Position numbers and translations under genes: made by a program
From: Planctomycetota bacterium
Lineage (GTDB): Bacteria > Planctomycetota > UBA1135 > GCA-002686595
Direction: 5' to 3'
Length of the DNA stretch: 49,678 bases
NCBI GenBank assembly: GCA_016779225.1
Contig: JADHNZ010000023.1
Span: 1-49,678 of the forward strand
Shown: in pieces, positions 33,934-42,796 of the stretch
Numbering within the stretch: the first letter of the stretch is position 1
Layout of the letters: each line of letters opens with the position of its first letter
The notes under the pieces: generated by a model
Database searches by the model: none
Told to the model about the DNA's origin: nothing
Seen by the model: the letters and a program-made list of their open reading frames with translations, nothing else

Positions 33934-35793
33934 ATGGCAACTGCCTCCCGCCGGGTCCGGCTCTACGAGCTGGACTCCGAAGAAATCGATCGTCGCCTCG
34001 ACGCGTCCCTGCAGGGGATCTCCGAGGCTGATTACGAGCTGGCGCTCGACGCCAACCTCACCGACGTCAACCCTGGCCAGATCGTCAACGCCAAGGTCGA
34101 CTCCGTCGACGTCCGCACCGGCTCCGTGGTGATGGACATCGGCGGCAAGTCCGAGGGGCTCGTCCCCGTGTCCGAGTTCGGAGAGGCCCTGCCCTCCGTC
34201 GGCGATGTGTTCGAGGTCTACTACGAGGGCCTCGACGACAACGACCTCGCGGTCATCTCCAAGCGTCGCGCCGATCGCCTGCGCGCCTGGGAGACCGTCA
34301 GCCAGAAGTACGGCGAGGGCGACATCGTTCAGGGCATCGTCCAGCGCAAGATCAAGGGCGGCCTGCTCGTGGATGTGGAGGGCGTCAATGTCTTCCTGCC
34401 CGCCAGCCAGGTGGCTCTCCGTCGCACCACCGAGGTGGGCGACTTCATCGGCGAGCCCGTGCGCGCGCAGATCATCAAGGTCGACACGGAGCGCATGAAC
34501 ATCGTCGTGTCGCGCCGCAAGCTCCTCGAGGATGAGCGTGCCAAGCTCAAGCAGGATCTCCTCGCCGACATCGCCGAGGGTCAGATCCGCACCGGCGTGG
34601 TTAAGAACATCGCCGAGTTCGGCGTGTTCGTCGACCTGGGCGGCATCGACGGCCTCCTGCACATCACCGACATGTCCTGGGGGCGGGTCAACCACCCCAG
34701 CGAGATGGTCAAGATGGACCAGGAGGTCGAGGTCATGGTCCTCAAGGTCGACTTCGACCGCGAGCGCATCGCCCTTGGCCTCAAGCAGAAGACCTCGTCC
34801 CCCTGGGACGGGATCGAGGCCCGCTACCCGGCGAACAGCAAGCAGACGGGCACGGTCGTCAACCTCATGTCGTACGGCGCCTTCGTCAAGCTCGAGGAGG
34901 GCATCGAGGGCCTCGTGCACATCTCGGAGATGTCCTGGACCAAGCGCGTCAACCACCCCAGCGAGCTGGTCAAGGTGGATGACGAGGTCGAGGTCGTCGT
35001 GCTCGAGATCGACCACGAGAAGCAGGAGGTCTCGCTCGGCATGAAGCAGGCCGAGAGCAACCCCTGGGACCTGGTCGACGACCACTACCCCATCGGCACC
35101 GTCATCGAGGGCCGCGTGCGGAACCTCACCTCGTACGGCGCCTTCGTGGAGATCGAGGAGGGCATCGATGGCCTCCTGCACGTCTCCGACATGAGCTGGA
35201 CCAAGAAGGTTGCCCACCCCTCCGAGATGGTCAAGAAGGGCGATGTGCTGCAGTGCGTCGTCCTCTCGGTTGACAAGGAGAAGAAGCGCATCGCCCTGGG
35301 TCGCAAGCAGCTCTTCAACGACCCGTGGCTCGAGGAGATTCCCTCGAACTACCACGTGGGTGACCTGCTGACCGGCTTCGTGACCAAGATCACGACCTTC
35401 GGTGCCTTTGTGAAGCTGGACGAGAACCTCGAGGGGCTCCTCCACATCTCCGAGATCACCGACGATCGCGAGGCGCGGCCCGAGGATGTGATCCAGGCCG
35501 GCCTCAAGGTCGAGGTCCGCGTGATCCGCGTGGACATCGAGGACCGCAAGATCGGCCTCTCGCTGGTCCACTCGGACTTCGAGGAGAACGCTGCGGTCCT
35601 GGCGAAGGCGGCTAGCGAGCCGGCGCCCTCGGCCGAGGGCGAGGCCTCGGATGAGGGCTCGGAGCCCGCAGAGGCCGACGCCGAGACCTCCGCGGAGGAG
35701 TCCGCCGAGGTGGCCGTTGAGGTCACGGCTGAGGACGCAGCCGAGGACGCTCCCGCGGCGGACGGTGAGACCGACACGCCGACCGAGGCCTGA
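33934..35793 (+). CDS. rpsA: 30S ribosomal protein S1
   Basis: RNA-binding ribosomal protein that unfolds and positions mRNA for initiation. The 619-residue protein contains six S1 OB-fold repeats, at about 46-112, 127-195, 214-284, 300-371, 386-457 and 474-545, the last four highly alike (GAFVKLEEGIEGLVHISEMSW and variants). A 70-residue acidic Glu/Ala/Ser tail follows (551-619). The ATG at 33934 gives the expected N-terminal extension of about 45 residues. Codon choice differs from neighbours: this gene holds four of the eleven ACGT tetranucleotides found in the window, consistent with strong preference for C-ending codons in a highly expressed gene. Confidence 0.97.
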   Translation: MATASRRVRLYELDSEEIDRRLDASLQGISEADYELALDANLTDVNPGQIVNAKVDSVDVRTGSVVMDIGGKSEGLVPVSEFGEALPSVGDVFEVYYEGLDDNDLAVISKRRADRLRAWETVSQKYGEGDIVQGIVQRKIKGGLLVDVEGVNVFLPASQVALRRTTEVGDFIGEPVRAQIIKVDTERMNIVVSRRKLLEDERAKLKQDLLADIAEGQIRTGVVKNIAEFGVFVDLGGIDGLLHITDMSWGRVNHPSEMVKMDQEVEVMVLKVDFDRERIALGLKQKTSSPWDGIEARYPANSKQTGTVVNLMSYGAFVKLEEGIEGLVHISEMSWTKRVNHPSELVKVDDEVEVVVLEIDHEKQEVSLGMKQAESNPWDLVDDHYPIGTVIEGRVRNLTSYGAFVEIEEGIDGLLHVSDMSWTKKVAHPSEMVKKGDVLQCVVLSVDKEKKRIALGRKQLFNDPWLEEIPSNYHVGDLLTGFVTKITTFGAFVKLDENLEGLLHISEITDDREARPEDVIQAGLKVEVRVIRVDIEDRKIGLSLVHSDFEENAAVLAKAASEPAPSAEGEASDEGSEPAEADAETSAEESAEVAVEVTAEDAAEDAPAADGETDTPTEA

Positions 35794-35816
35794 CCCGGTC
35801 CGCCTTCGGGCATGAT

Positions 35817-35848
35817 GGGGGCGCCTTCCTTCGCGGGGAGGCGCCCCC
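35817..35848 (+). terminator. Strong hairpin after rpsA
   Basis: GGGGGCGCC and GGCGCCCCC pair perfectly, and the stem extends to about 13 bp with one G-U pair and a 6-nt loop. It begins 23 nt past the rpsA stop and ends 5 nt before the next ATG. No T-tract follows, so it may act as an intrinsic-like or Rho-assisted terminator. Confidence 0.65.
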
Positions 35849-35853
35849 GTCCC

Positions 35854-36894
35854 ATGCTGCGCGACCTTCTTCCTGCCCGCCTCCCAAGCCTCCTGATGGT
35901 CTCAGCCCTTCTGGGCTGCGCGGCGAGCCGTGAGGCAGGTCCGGGCATCGCTGAGCCCGTCGAGCAGGAGCCCGCTCCCGCGGCCTCGGTGCCCGAGGCC
36001 TACAGGCCGGCGCTGGAGGCCCTCGAGGAGGCCATTCGCGAGGGGAGCAACGATCGGGCGCGGGCCCTCTTCCGGCGCCTGGAGCTCCGGCTGGAGGCGG
36101 ATCCGGCTGCGGAGCAGGCCCTCGCGGCCGTGCTCGCCGGATACGACCTGGTCCTTGGTGGCCGTGAGCGGACCGCGGCCCTCGACCTCTCTCTCCAACT
36201 GGAGCGCATCTCCGGGGATCGGGAGGCCCAGGTCGAGGTCTGGCTGGTGGCGCGCTCGCGCTGGTCCCAGGAGCTGCTCCTCCTGCCCGGAGCCCTCGTG
36301 CTCAGCGTCCTGCGCACGGAGATGGATCCTCGCGGTCGCTCCGGTGACCGTGCGGTGCTGCTCGAGCGCGACCCCAAGACCGAGCTTCGAGTTCCGGCGG
36401 GCGGCTCCGCGCGCTGGTCCCTAGGAAGGCTCCCGTCTGGCGTGGCGGGCGGCAGCCTCGCCTCGCGGCTTCGGGTGGACCTCCGGGCGCGAGCGGCTCG
36501 CATCAAGGAGGCCGGACGCGAGTATCCCGCGGAGGCGCTGGCCGCGCGGCCGTCCAGGCATGTCGAGCTCGCGGGCTATCTGCCCTCCAGTGCCACCCCG
36601 CTCGAGGAGCTCCGCCGCGCGGCTCTTGCTCCGGAGGTGGGGATCGACTCGTGGGCGGAGCGCATCGTGCGACTCGCGCCGCAGGACTACGAGGAGGCCT
36701 CCATCGGGCTGCGCCGTCTCGTGGCGGAGCGAGCCACGGATCTGGAGATCCTCGACCGCCTGGCGCCGGCCCTGCGCTGGCTGCTGGAGGGGGAGGCTCC
36801 CGGCGCGTCCCCTTCGGAGTGGCGTGCCTGGGCTCGGGCCTCCGCCCGGACGGCGCAGGAGGCCCCAAGAACCCTGGACTTGCCGGGCGCGTGA
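35854..36894 (+). CDS. Lipoprotein of unknown function
   Basis: A 346-residue predicted lipoprotein: signal peptide MLRDLLPARLPSLLMVSALLGC with lipobox ALLGC. An N-terminal helical stretch (YRPALEALEEAIREGSNDRARALFRRLELRL) and a middle beta-rich part (RSRWSQELLLLPGALVLSVLRTEMDPRG...) follow, and a helical C-terminal region. The ATG at 35854 was preferred over ATGs at 35812 and 35815, because those would place the translated region inside the rpsA terminator hairpin. No family is recognised. It is followed by tyrS after 18 nt. Confidence 0.7.
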   Translation: MLRDLLPARLPSLLMVSALLGCAASREAGPGIAEPVEQEPAPAASVPEAYRPALEALEEAIREGSNDRARALFRRLELRLEADPAAEQALAAVLAGYDLVLGGRERTAALDLSLQLERISGDREAQVEVWLVARSRWSQELLLLPGALVLSVLRTEMDPRGRSGDRAVLLERDPKTELRVPAGGSARWSLGRLPSGVAGGSLASRLRVDLRARAARIKEAGREYPAEALAARPSRHVELAGYLPSSATPLEELRRAALAPEVGIDSWAERIVRLAPQDYEEASIGLRRLVAERATDLEILDRLAPALRWLLEGEAPGASPSEWRAWARASARTAQEAPRTLDLPGA

Positions 36895-36912
36895 TGCCAC
36901 AAGGGGGAGCCC

Positions 36913-38139
36913 ATGACCGCACCCAGACGACTGAACGGATCCCTGGACGAGCACCTGGCCGCCTTCGCCAGGGGCGCCGAGGACCTCATCGAGGAGCGGG
37001 AGCTGCGGCGGCGCTTGGAGGGGGCCCTCGAGCGCGATGAGCCCCTGCGGGTGAAGTTCGGGATGGACCCGAGCTCACCGGACCTCCACCTGGGTCATGC
37101 GATTCCCCTCATGAAGCTGCGGGACCTGCAGCTCCTCGGCCACCAGGTCGTGCTGATCGTGGGGGACGCCACCGCCATGGTGGGAGACCCGAGCGGGCGC
37201 TCCAAGCTGCGGCCGGTGCTGACGCGCGAGCAGGTCGAGGCCAACCTCGAGACCTACACCGCCCAGGCCGGCCTGGTGCTGGACCTGGAGCGCACCGAGG
37301 TCGTGCGCAATGCCAGCTGGTTCGACGGGATGGGCTTCGAGGGCCTGCTCGACCTGACCACGCGCATGACGGTGGCGCAGATGGTCGAGCGCGACACCTT
37401 CCAGAAGCGGCTCAGCGCGGGTGAGCCCGTGGGCATCAACGAGTTCCTCTACCCGCTCATGCAGGGCTGGGACTCCGTCCAGGTGCGGTCCGACGCCGAG
37501 CTCGGGGGCACCGACCAGCTCTTCAACCTGCTCGTGGGGCGGCGGCTCCAGGAGCAGGAGGGGCAGCGCCCGCAGGTGGTCGTGACCACGCCGCTGGTCA
37601 ACGGCCTGGACGGGCGCAAGATGAGCAAGTCCTACGGCAACGCCGTGGGCCTCACGGACAGCGCGCGTGAGATGACCTTCGGGCTGATGCGGCTCGATGA
37701 CGAGGCCATGCGGACCTGGTTCGTGCAGCTCACGCGGGTTCCGCTGGAGGATGTCGAGGCTCTGCTGGCCGGGCATCCCCGGGAGGCCAAGGCACGCCTC
37801 GCCCACGAGGTCACCGCGTTCTTCCACGGCGCCGACGAGGCGCAGGCGGCCGCCGCGGCCTTCGACCGGGAGGTGCGCGACAGGCAGCTGCCCGAGGACC
37901 TGCCGGAGTGGGCCTGGGGCGCACCGCTCGAGGGGGAGGCCGCGCTCCCCAATGTGCTCCACGCCATGGGCCTGGTCCAATCGACGAGCGAGGCGCGGAG
38001 GGCCATCCAGCAGGGTGGCGTGCGCCTCGACGGGGAGGTCCAGAGCGACCCGCGCGTCCTGCTGGCCGCGCCTGCGGCTCCCGTCCTGATCCAGGTCGGC
38101 AAGAAGCGGGCGGCGCGCCTGCTCCCGCCCCAGGGCTGA
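36913..38139 (+). CDS. tyrS: Tyrosyl-tRNA synthetase
   Basis: Class I aminoacyl-tRNA synthetase charging tRNA-Tyr. The 408-residue protein has the HIGH-type motif HLGH (59-62) in SPDLHLGHAIPLMKL, the substrate-binding DQLFNLLVGR region, KMSKS at 236-240 (GRKMSKSYGN), and a C-terminal S4 RNA-binding domain (about 345-405, MGLVQSTSEARRAIQQGGVRLDGE). Length matches the TyrZ-type subfamily. Upstream AAGGGGGAG three bases before the ATG is a plausible, close Shine-Dalgarno. It converges on the DUF1573-like gene, with 24 nt between stops. Confidence 0.96.
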   Translation: MTAPRRLNGSLDEHLAAFARGAEDLIEERELRRRLEGALERDEPLRVKFGMDPSSPDLHLGHAIPLMKLRDLQLLGHQVVLIVGDATAMVGDPSGRSKLRPVLTREQVEANLETYTAQAGLVLDLERTEVVRNASWFDGMGFEGLLDLTTRMTVAQMVERDTFQKRLSAGEPVGINEFLYPLMQGWDSVQVRSDAELGGTDQLFNLLVGRRLQEQEGQRPQVVVTTPLVNGLDGRKMSKSYGNAVGLTDSAREMTFGLMRLDDEAMRTWFVQLTRVPLEDVEALLAGHPREAKARLAHEVTAFFHGADEAQAAAAAFDREVRDRQLPEDLPEWAWGAPLEGEAALPNVLHAMGLVQSTSEARRAIQQGGVRLDGEVQSDPRVLLAAPAAPVLIQVGKKRAARLLPPQG

Positions 38140-38163
38140 GTCGGTCGGCTCGTCTCCCGGGGC

Positions 38164-39351
38164 TCAGCGCACGAAGCCGGTCACGCGCCGCTCGAGCGCG
38201 CTGTAGCCCGGGTCATCGGTGGTCAGGCGCACGGTGAGGTCCACGGGGCCCGCGGGGTGAGTCCCGAGCAGGGTCAGGGTGGCGCGCCACCAGGAGCTCG
38301 CCTCCGGAGACCCGGGGCCGGCGGGCTGCAGGTCCAGGCGCGCATGGGGCGCGCTGGGACCCTCGAGGCCCGCGGCCTCGGCGCGCAGGAGCTGTCCTGG
38401 GAGCAGGCTCCGCAGGCTGAGCTCGAGCTCGGCGGGCTGGCCCTGGCGCACCTCGGAGAAGGTCGCGCTGCGTGGGTCCAGGACCACATCCTCCACGACC
38501 TGGGCGCGCAGGGGCAGGACCAGCCTGCCGTCCTCGCCCCAGCCCTCGCCGTTGGTCGTGGCAAGGACCACCTCGCCAGAGCGGGGGCCGAGGTCGAGGG
38601 GCGGGTCGACCTCGGCGACCAGCATCCAGTGGGGCTCGCCCCCGGTCTGGATCTCCTGGAGATCCAGGCGCGCCCAGGACGGCGCCTGCTCCACGCGCAG
38701 GACCCGCGCCAGGGAGCCGGGCAGGCCCGTCAGGATCTGGACCTCGCTGCCTCCGCCGCCGTTGGCCGGGATGCGGCCGAGGTCCAGCTCTGCCCGACCG
38801 AGCGTGAACAGCCTCTCCACGCGGAAGGAGACCTCCAGCATCAGGAACGGGGTCTCGACCGACGAGGTGCGCAGGCGCACCACCACCAGCTTGTCGCGGT
38901 TGTGCTCCTCCTCGCCGACGAGGTCGCTGTCGATGCGCAGGGTGAGGGCGGCCTCCTCGCCAGGCTGGATGACCAGGAGGTCTCCAGGGCCCGAGAGGCG
39001 TCCCCTCCGCGGAGGCTCACCGACCGTCTCCAGGGACACCGGCCGCACACAGGCGCAGGCCGGCTGGAGCGCGAGGATCGCGACGGGTTCAGGGTCGTCG
39101 TTGCGCAGGGTGAAGGTGTGCGCAGCCCGGACCCCCGTGCTCATGGGCCCGACGCGGTGGAAGTAGGGCCGGCTTGGGTCGGCCGCCGAGGTGATCACGA
39201 GCCCGCGACCCAGCACGCCCCGACCGTGGGCCGCCGCGGTCGTGGGGACGCGCCCTCCGCCAGCCGGCTCCGCGCTGCCGCCCTCGCCGCACCCGCCACC
39301 GAGGAGCAGGGCGGCCGCCATCAGCAGGCCTGCGGCCCTCGAGTCCCTCAT
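38164..39351 (-). CDS. DUF1573-like lipoprotein
   Basis: A 395-residue envelope lipoprotein: signal peptide MRDSRAAGLLMAAALLLGGGC with lipobox LGGGC. The mature part is beta-rich with Ig-like repeats. The early segment AAHTFTLRNDDPEPVAILALQPACACVRPVSLE is the DUF1573 pattern with its CxC pair (usually 'S/T-C-G-C'). Such proteins are abundant in Planctomycetota and Bacteroidota and may bind envelope partners; no enzymatic role is known. The ATG at 39351 overlaps the stop of the sulfatase-fold gene (ATGA), and it is the last gene of a five-gene leftward cassette. Confidence 0.8.
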   Translation of the reverse strand: MRDSRAAGLLMAAALLLGGGCGEGGSAEPAGGGRVPTTAAAHGRGVLGRGLVITSAADPSRPYFHRVGPMSTGVRAAHTFTLRNDDPEPVAILALQPACACVRPVSLETVGEPPRRGRLSGPGDLLVIQPGEEAALTLRIDSDLVGEEEHNRDKLVVVRLRTSSVETPFLMLEVSFRVERLFTLGRAELDLGRIPANGGGGSEVQILTGLPGSLARVLRVEQAPSWARLDLQEIQTGGEPHWMLVAEVDPPLDLGPRSGEVVLATTNGEGWGEDGRLVLPLRAQVVEDVVLDPRSATFSEVRQGQPAELELSLRSLLPGQLLRAEAAGLEGPSAPHARLDLQPAGPGSPEASSWWRATLTLLGTHPAGPVDLTVRLTTDDPGYSALERRVTGFVR

Positions 39352-40778
39352 TCCTCGTCGCCGCCGTAGCCGAGCTGGTTGAGCGCTGCGCCGCTGGGAC
39401 CGGAGGTCTCCTCCTGGGGACGGACCTCCTGGGGGTTGCGCGCCTCGAGCCACTTCCTTAGGCGCACGGCAGCCTCGCTGTCCTTCTGGGCTGCGTAGAG
39501 GTTGTTCACCTCGCCGGGATCCTCGGTCAGGTGGTAGAGCTCCGAGTTCTCCGGCTCTCGCTCGTGCCAGACGAACTTCCACTCGCCATCCGTGGCGACA
39601 TAGAGGTTGTCGTACTGCCCAGGCGGCAGGGCCTTCGCTCGCGGGCTGTGGTCGTCATAGAGGTTGAGGGCGTCGGCATAGGCGACGCGGGGCTGGCTCT
39701 CCTCGGCCCCCTGCCAGAGGTCCACGACGCTCGCACCCTCAAGCACGGGGCTGCCCGGCAGGTCGCACAGCTGCAGGATGGTGGGGACGATGTCGATGGT
39801 GCGCACCTGCTTGCTCACCACCTCGCCCTGCGGCATCCCGGGGGCGCGCACGAGGAGCGGGACGCGGATGGACCAGTCGTAGAGGAGCCGGTGCTTAACC
39901 CAGCCGTGGCGCTCGAGGCCATCCAGCAGCCCCTGGCCGTGGTCGGCCGTGACGACCACCACCGTGTTGTCCCACTGGCCGGTGCGATCCAGGTAGTCGG
40001 CCACGCGCGCGAGCTGGGCGTCCATCCACTCGAGCTCGGGGTCGTACATGCGGTCGCGCCACTGGTGCGAGGCCATGCCCCGGATCGGCTCGTCGGGAGA
40101 GGGATAGGTGATCCCGCGGGCCGCGGCAAACTCGGCGGGGGGGACCACTGAGGTGTCGTGCACATCGAACATGTGCACCCACAGCATCCAGGGCTGGTCA
40201 CCGCCCTCCTCGAGCCAGGCCAGGGCCTCGTCCACCGTGCGATCACCACGCCGCTGGGTGGAGGTCACGCCCGACTGGTCGAACTGGGTCTCGTGCTTCT
40301 GCTGGTGCGAGAGGTCCAGGTCCTCGGCCTCGACGCCTCCGGTGCTGAAGTCCTCGAAGCCCTGGTCGAGGCGGTAGAACTCACTGACGGGGTAGGAGCT
40401 GACGCGCGCCCCGGTCCGGTAGCCCGCGGCCTTGAGCTTCTCGGGCAGGGTCTCGACGGAGTCGGGCAGCTGGAAGCCAGCCTTGTCCGAGTGGAACACC
40501 CGGAGTCCGTGGCTGTAGTTGTTGAGGCCGGACAGGATGGCCGCGTGAGACATTGGCGTGATGCCCGCGGTGGAGACGCAGCGCTCGAAGCGGACGCCCT
40601 CGCCGGCGATGCGCTCGAGGGTGGGGACCTGCGCCTTCCCGCCGTAGACGCTCATGCGGTCCGGTCGCGTGGTGTCCAGCGTCACGAGGAGCACATTGGG
40701 GCGCGCCTGCCCGTCTCCGCAGGAGGGGAGGAGGGCGCCGGCGACGAGGAGCAGGAGGGGGGAGATTGCGGTTCTCAT
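39348..40778 (-). CDS. Sulfatase-fold lipoprotein with threonine nucleophile
   Basis: A 476-residue exported lipoprotein (MRTAISPLLLLVAGALLPSC, lipobox Cys20) of the alkaline-phosphatase/sulfatase superfamily. Visible motifs: NVLLVTLDTTRPDRMSVYGG (metal Asp35), the nucleophile region STAGITPMSHAAILSG, a middle helix, and VVVVTADHGQG (metal Asp-His) followed by KHRLLYDWSIRVPLLVRAPG. In true sulfatases the nucleophile is Cys or Ser in C/S-x-P-S-R, converted to formylglycine. Here the aligned residue is Thr74 with His78 in place of Arg, as in phosphotransferases and LtaS-like enzymes. A phosphoester or phosphotransfer reaction is more likely than sulfate hydrolysis (inference). Confidence 0.88.
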   Translation of the reverse strand: MRTAISPLLLLVAGALLPSCGDGQARPNVLLVTLDTTRPDRMSVYGGKAQVPTLERIAGEGVRFERCVSTAGITPMSHAAILSGLNNYSHGLRVFHSDKAGFQLPDSVETLPEKLKAAGYRTGARVSSYPVSEFYRLDQGFEDFSTGGVEAEDLDLSHQQKHETQFDQSGVTSTQRRGDRTVDEALAWLEEGGDQPWMLWVHMFDVHDTSVVPPAEFAAARGITYPSPDEPIRGMASHQWRDRMYDPELEWMDAQLARVADYLDRTGQWDNTVVVVTADHGQGLLDGLERHGWVKHRLLYDWSIRVPLLVRAPGMPQGEVVSKQVRTIDIVPTILQLCDLPGSPVLEGASVVDLWQGAEESQPRVAYADALNLYDDHSPRAKALPPGQYDNLYVATDGEWKFVWHEREPENSELYHLTEDPGEVNNLYAAQKDSEAAVRLRKWLEARNPQEVRPQEETSGPSGAALNQLGYGGDEE

Positions 40779-40800
40779 GGGGAGGTCCGGGTCCGGGAGG

Positions 40801-41346
40801 TCATTGTCCGCGGGGGATGGGGCCTGCGTGGGCGTCGCGCACGCGCTCGACGAGGTAGCGGAAGACCTCGTCCTCCGGCAGGGCCTCGCCCCGCAGGGCC
40901 CTGCGATACCAGTCCAGCTCGATGAGGTCGAGGCGCCGGCGCCCCCCGACCTGCTTGCCCCCGACCTTACGGCGGTAGGCGACATACTCGAGCCACCAGG
41001 GGCCATCGCAGGGGGGACGCGGCATGCCCAGCACCGCCGCCTCCTGAGCAATGGGCACCCCCTGGCCGTCGCGCGCGCTCAGGCGGCACAGGTCGATGCT
41101 GAGGGCGTACTCACGGAGCAGGGGCTCGGGTGAGGCGAGCAGCTCGGCCACGAGGGCGTCGTGACCGGGGCCGGGTGCGGCCTCCGCCCGATTGAGCAGC
41201 GCGTGCAGGGCCTGGATGCGCTCGTCTGCAGGTCCGGCCGCCGCAGCCAGCCGGAGCTCCTCCGTCGTCCGGTGCCCCAGGGCAGCAAGGACGCCCATGA
41301 GCCCCAGCAGGGCCAGGCACGCAAGGTGCGGGCGCCAGGCGCTCAC
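40801..41346 (-). CDS. Small membrane-anchored protein of unknown function
   Basis: A 181-residue protein with one N-terminal hydrophobic helix (LACLALLGLMGVLAALG, about 8-24) and a helical soluble region rich in Arg and Glu, including ELDWYRRALRGEALPEDEVFRYLVERVRD. No family recognised. The GTG start overlaps the stop of the GT39-like gene (GTGA), indicating coupled translation, and the sulfatase-fold gene begins 22 nt further on. It probably works with its operon partners in the envelope. Confidence 0.7.
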   Translation of the reverse strand: MSAWRPHLACLALLGLMGVLAALGHRTTEELRLAAAAGPADERIQALHALLNRAEAAPGPGHDALVAELLASPEPLLREYALSIDLCRLSARDGQGVPIAQEAAVLGMPRPPCDGPWWLEYVAYRRKVGGKQVGGRRRLDLIELDWYRRALRGEALPEDEVFRYLVERVRDAHAGPIPRGQ

Positions 41347-42785
41347 GCGTCACCTCCTTCAAGGCCGCTCCATGCGGCCTCGAGGAGGCCGAGCGTCGTG
41401 GGGGCTCCGATCCACCAGAGGGCAGCAAGCGCCAGGGCAAGGACAAGGGCCAGTGCGCGGCGCCCCGGGCCCTCCTCACCTCGGCGCAGCACCAGGGCGG
41501 CCACGCCGATCAGGAGGAGGGGGACCATGGGCAGGCGAAAGCGTGACATGGCGACCAGGGATCCGGTGGCCAGCAGATAGAGGCCGTTGAGCACAACCAC
41601 CGCCGCGGCCGGTGTGCGGGGTAGGTGCAGGGCGAGCCCGGTCAGTCCCAGGAGCAGCGTGCCTCCTGAGCAGAGGACGGCGAGGACCACCAGCAGGGGA
41701 CGCAGGTCGGCCAGGGGACCGTGGTAGTGGCCGAGGGTCAGGTGGCGCGTGAAGAAGCTCACCGGAGCCACCAGGTCGGCCCACTTCTGCACGCGCGAGC
41801 GCAGGATCCAGCCTGGGTGGGCAGCGGCGAAGGCGAGGCCGCGCTCGCGGTTCTCCGCCAGGCGCGTGGGCAGGTGATGGAGCTCCTCGGCGCGCGGCCA
41901 CTCCGCGACCGGACGGCCTCCCTCGAGGGGGTCCCGGAAGGGCGCCCGGACCTCGAGGATCGGCCGCCCCGCACGCTGCAGGGCGGTGTTGACCGGGATG
42001 AGGTCGAAGTTGCGGTGGGTCGCGTTGAGGCCGTTGTAGGCGTTCTCGCCCAGGGTCGAGGCCACGGTTGGCGTGCCGTACACCTCGAGGTTGCGCAGGC
42101 TCCAGGGCGTCAGCACCACCAGGAAGGTCAGCAGGGGCAGGCTCGCGGTCCGCAGGGCCGGGAGGGGACCGCCGCGGCGCCAGCGTGCGATGAGCAGGGG
42201 CACGAGCAGGAGGGGCACCAGATACAGCGGGGCCTCCTTCAGGTGCACTGCGAGCCCGGCGAGCGCGCCGAAGAGGGCGAGCTCGAGGACCGGCTCGTCC
42301 TCGCGGTCCTCGTGCGCGCGCAGGAGCAGGGCCAGCGCCGGCAGCCAGAGGGCGAGGAAGAGGGTCTCGCTCCAGAGCAGGTGGGTGAAGGCCGCCAGGG
42401 GGAGGTGCACGGCCCAGCCCGCGCCCGCCAGCAGCGCGACGCGACGGTCGAACAGGCGAGCGGCAATGGCCATGGTGGCGGCGCCGATCGCGGGGGAGGC
42501 CAGCACCTGGAGCCCGCGCGCAAGGTCCAGGCCACCGTCCGGGGCCAGGGCGAAGCAGGCTCGCAGGAAGGCCGGGTAGGCGGGAGGCCAGAGGTAGCGG
42601 TAGCAGTCGAGCAGGACGCCGAAGCGCTCCAGGCCCAGGGCCAGGTGGACGTAGTTGGCCTCGTCCGACTGGAGGTCGATGGGACCCGCCGTGAGGAGCA
42701 GCAGCACCCGGACGGCCACCCCCAGGCCCAGGATGCCCAGGGCGGTGGGGGTGGTGAGCAGGCGGGGCGCGGAGCTCCCGGACAA
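41343..42785 (-). CDS. GT39/ArnT-like polytopic membrane glycosyltransferase
   Basis: A 480-residue GT-C enzyme. The first membrane helix (LGILGLGVAVRVLLLLTAG) is followed by DLQSDEANY, the catalytic Asp-Glu loop of ArnT/PMT relatives, then WPPAYPAFLRA and about ten more membrane segments, and a loop with SLRNLEVYGTPTVASTLGENAYNGLNATH. It probably transfers a sugar from a polyprenyl-phosphate donor to lipid A, protein or glycan in the periplasm. The start is TTG at 42785, 11 nt after the thioredoxin-fold gene; no ATG near the first helix is available in the frame. A second such enzyme lies at 22243. Confidence 0.85.
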   Translation of the reverse strand: MSGSSAPRLLTTPTALGILGLGVAVRVLLLLTAGPIDLQSDEANYVHLALGLERFGVLLDCYRYLWPPAYPAFLRACFALAPDGGLDLARGLQVLASPAIGAATMAIAARLFDRRVALLAGAGWAVHLPLAAFTHLLWSETLFLALWLPALALLLRAHEDREDEPVLELALFGALAGLAVHLKEAPLYLVPLLLVPLLIARWRRGGPLPALRTASLPLLTFLVVLTPWSLRNLEVYGTPTVASTLGENAYNGLNATHRNFDLIPVNTALQRAGRPILEVRAPFRDPLEGGRPVAEWPRAEELHHLPTRLAENRERGLAFAAAHPGWILRSRVQKWADLVAPVSFFTRHLTLGHYHGPLADLRPLLVVLAVLCSGGTLLLGLTGLALHLPRTPAAAVVVLNGLYLLATGSLVAMSRFRLPMVPLLLIGVAALVLRRGEEGPGRRALALVLALALAALWWIGAPTTLGLLEAAWSGLEGGDA

Positions 42786-42796
42786 GGGGCCTCCGC

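Noticed and set aside
33751..35571. 606-codon minus-strand frame opposite rpsA
   Set aside because: It is the mirror of the S1 repeats, giving a repetitive Leu/Asp/His sequence; this is a common artefact on GC-rich rpsA genes.
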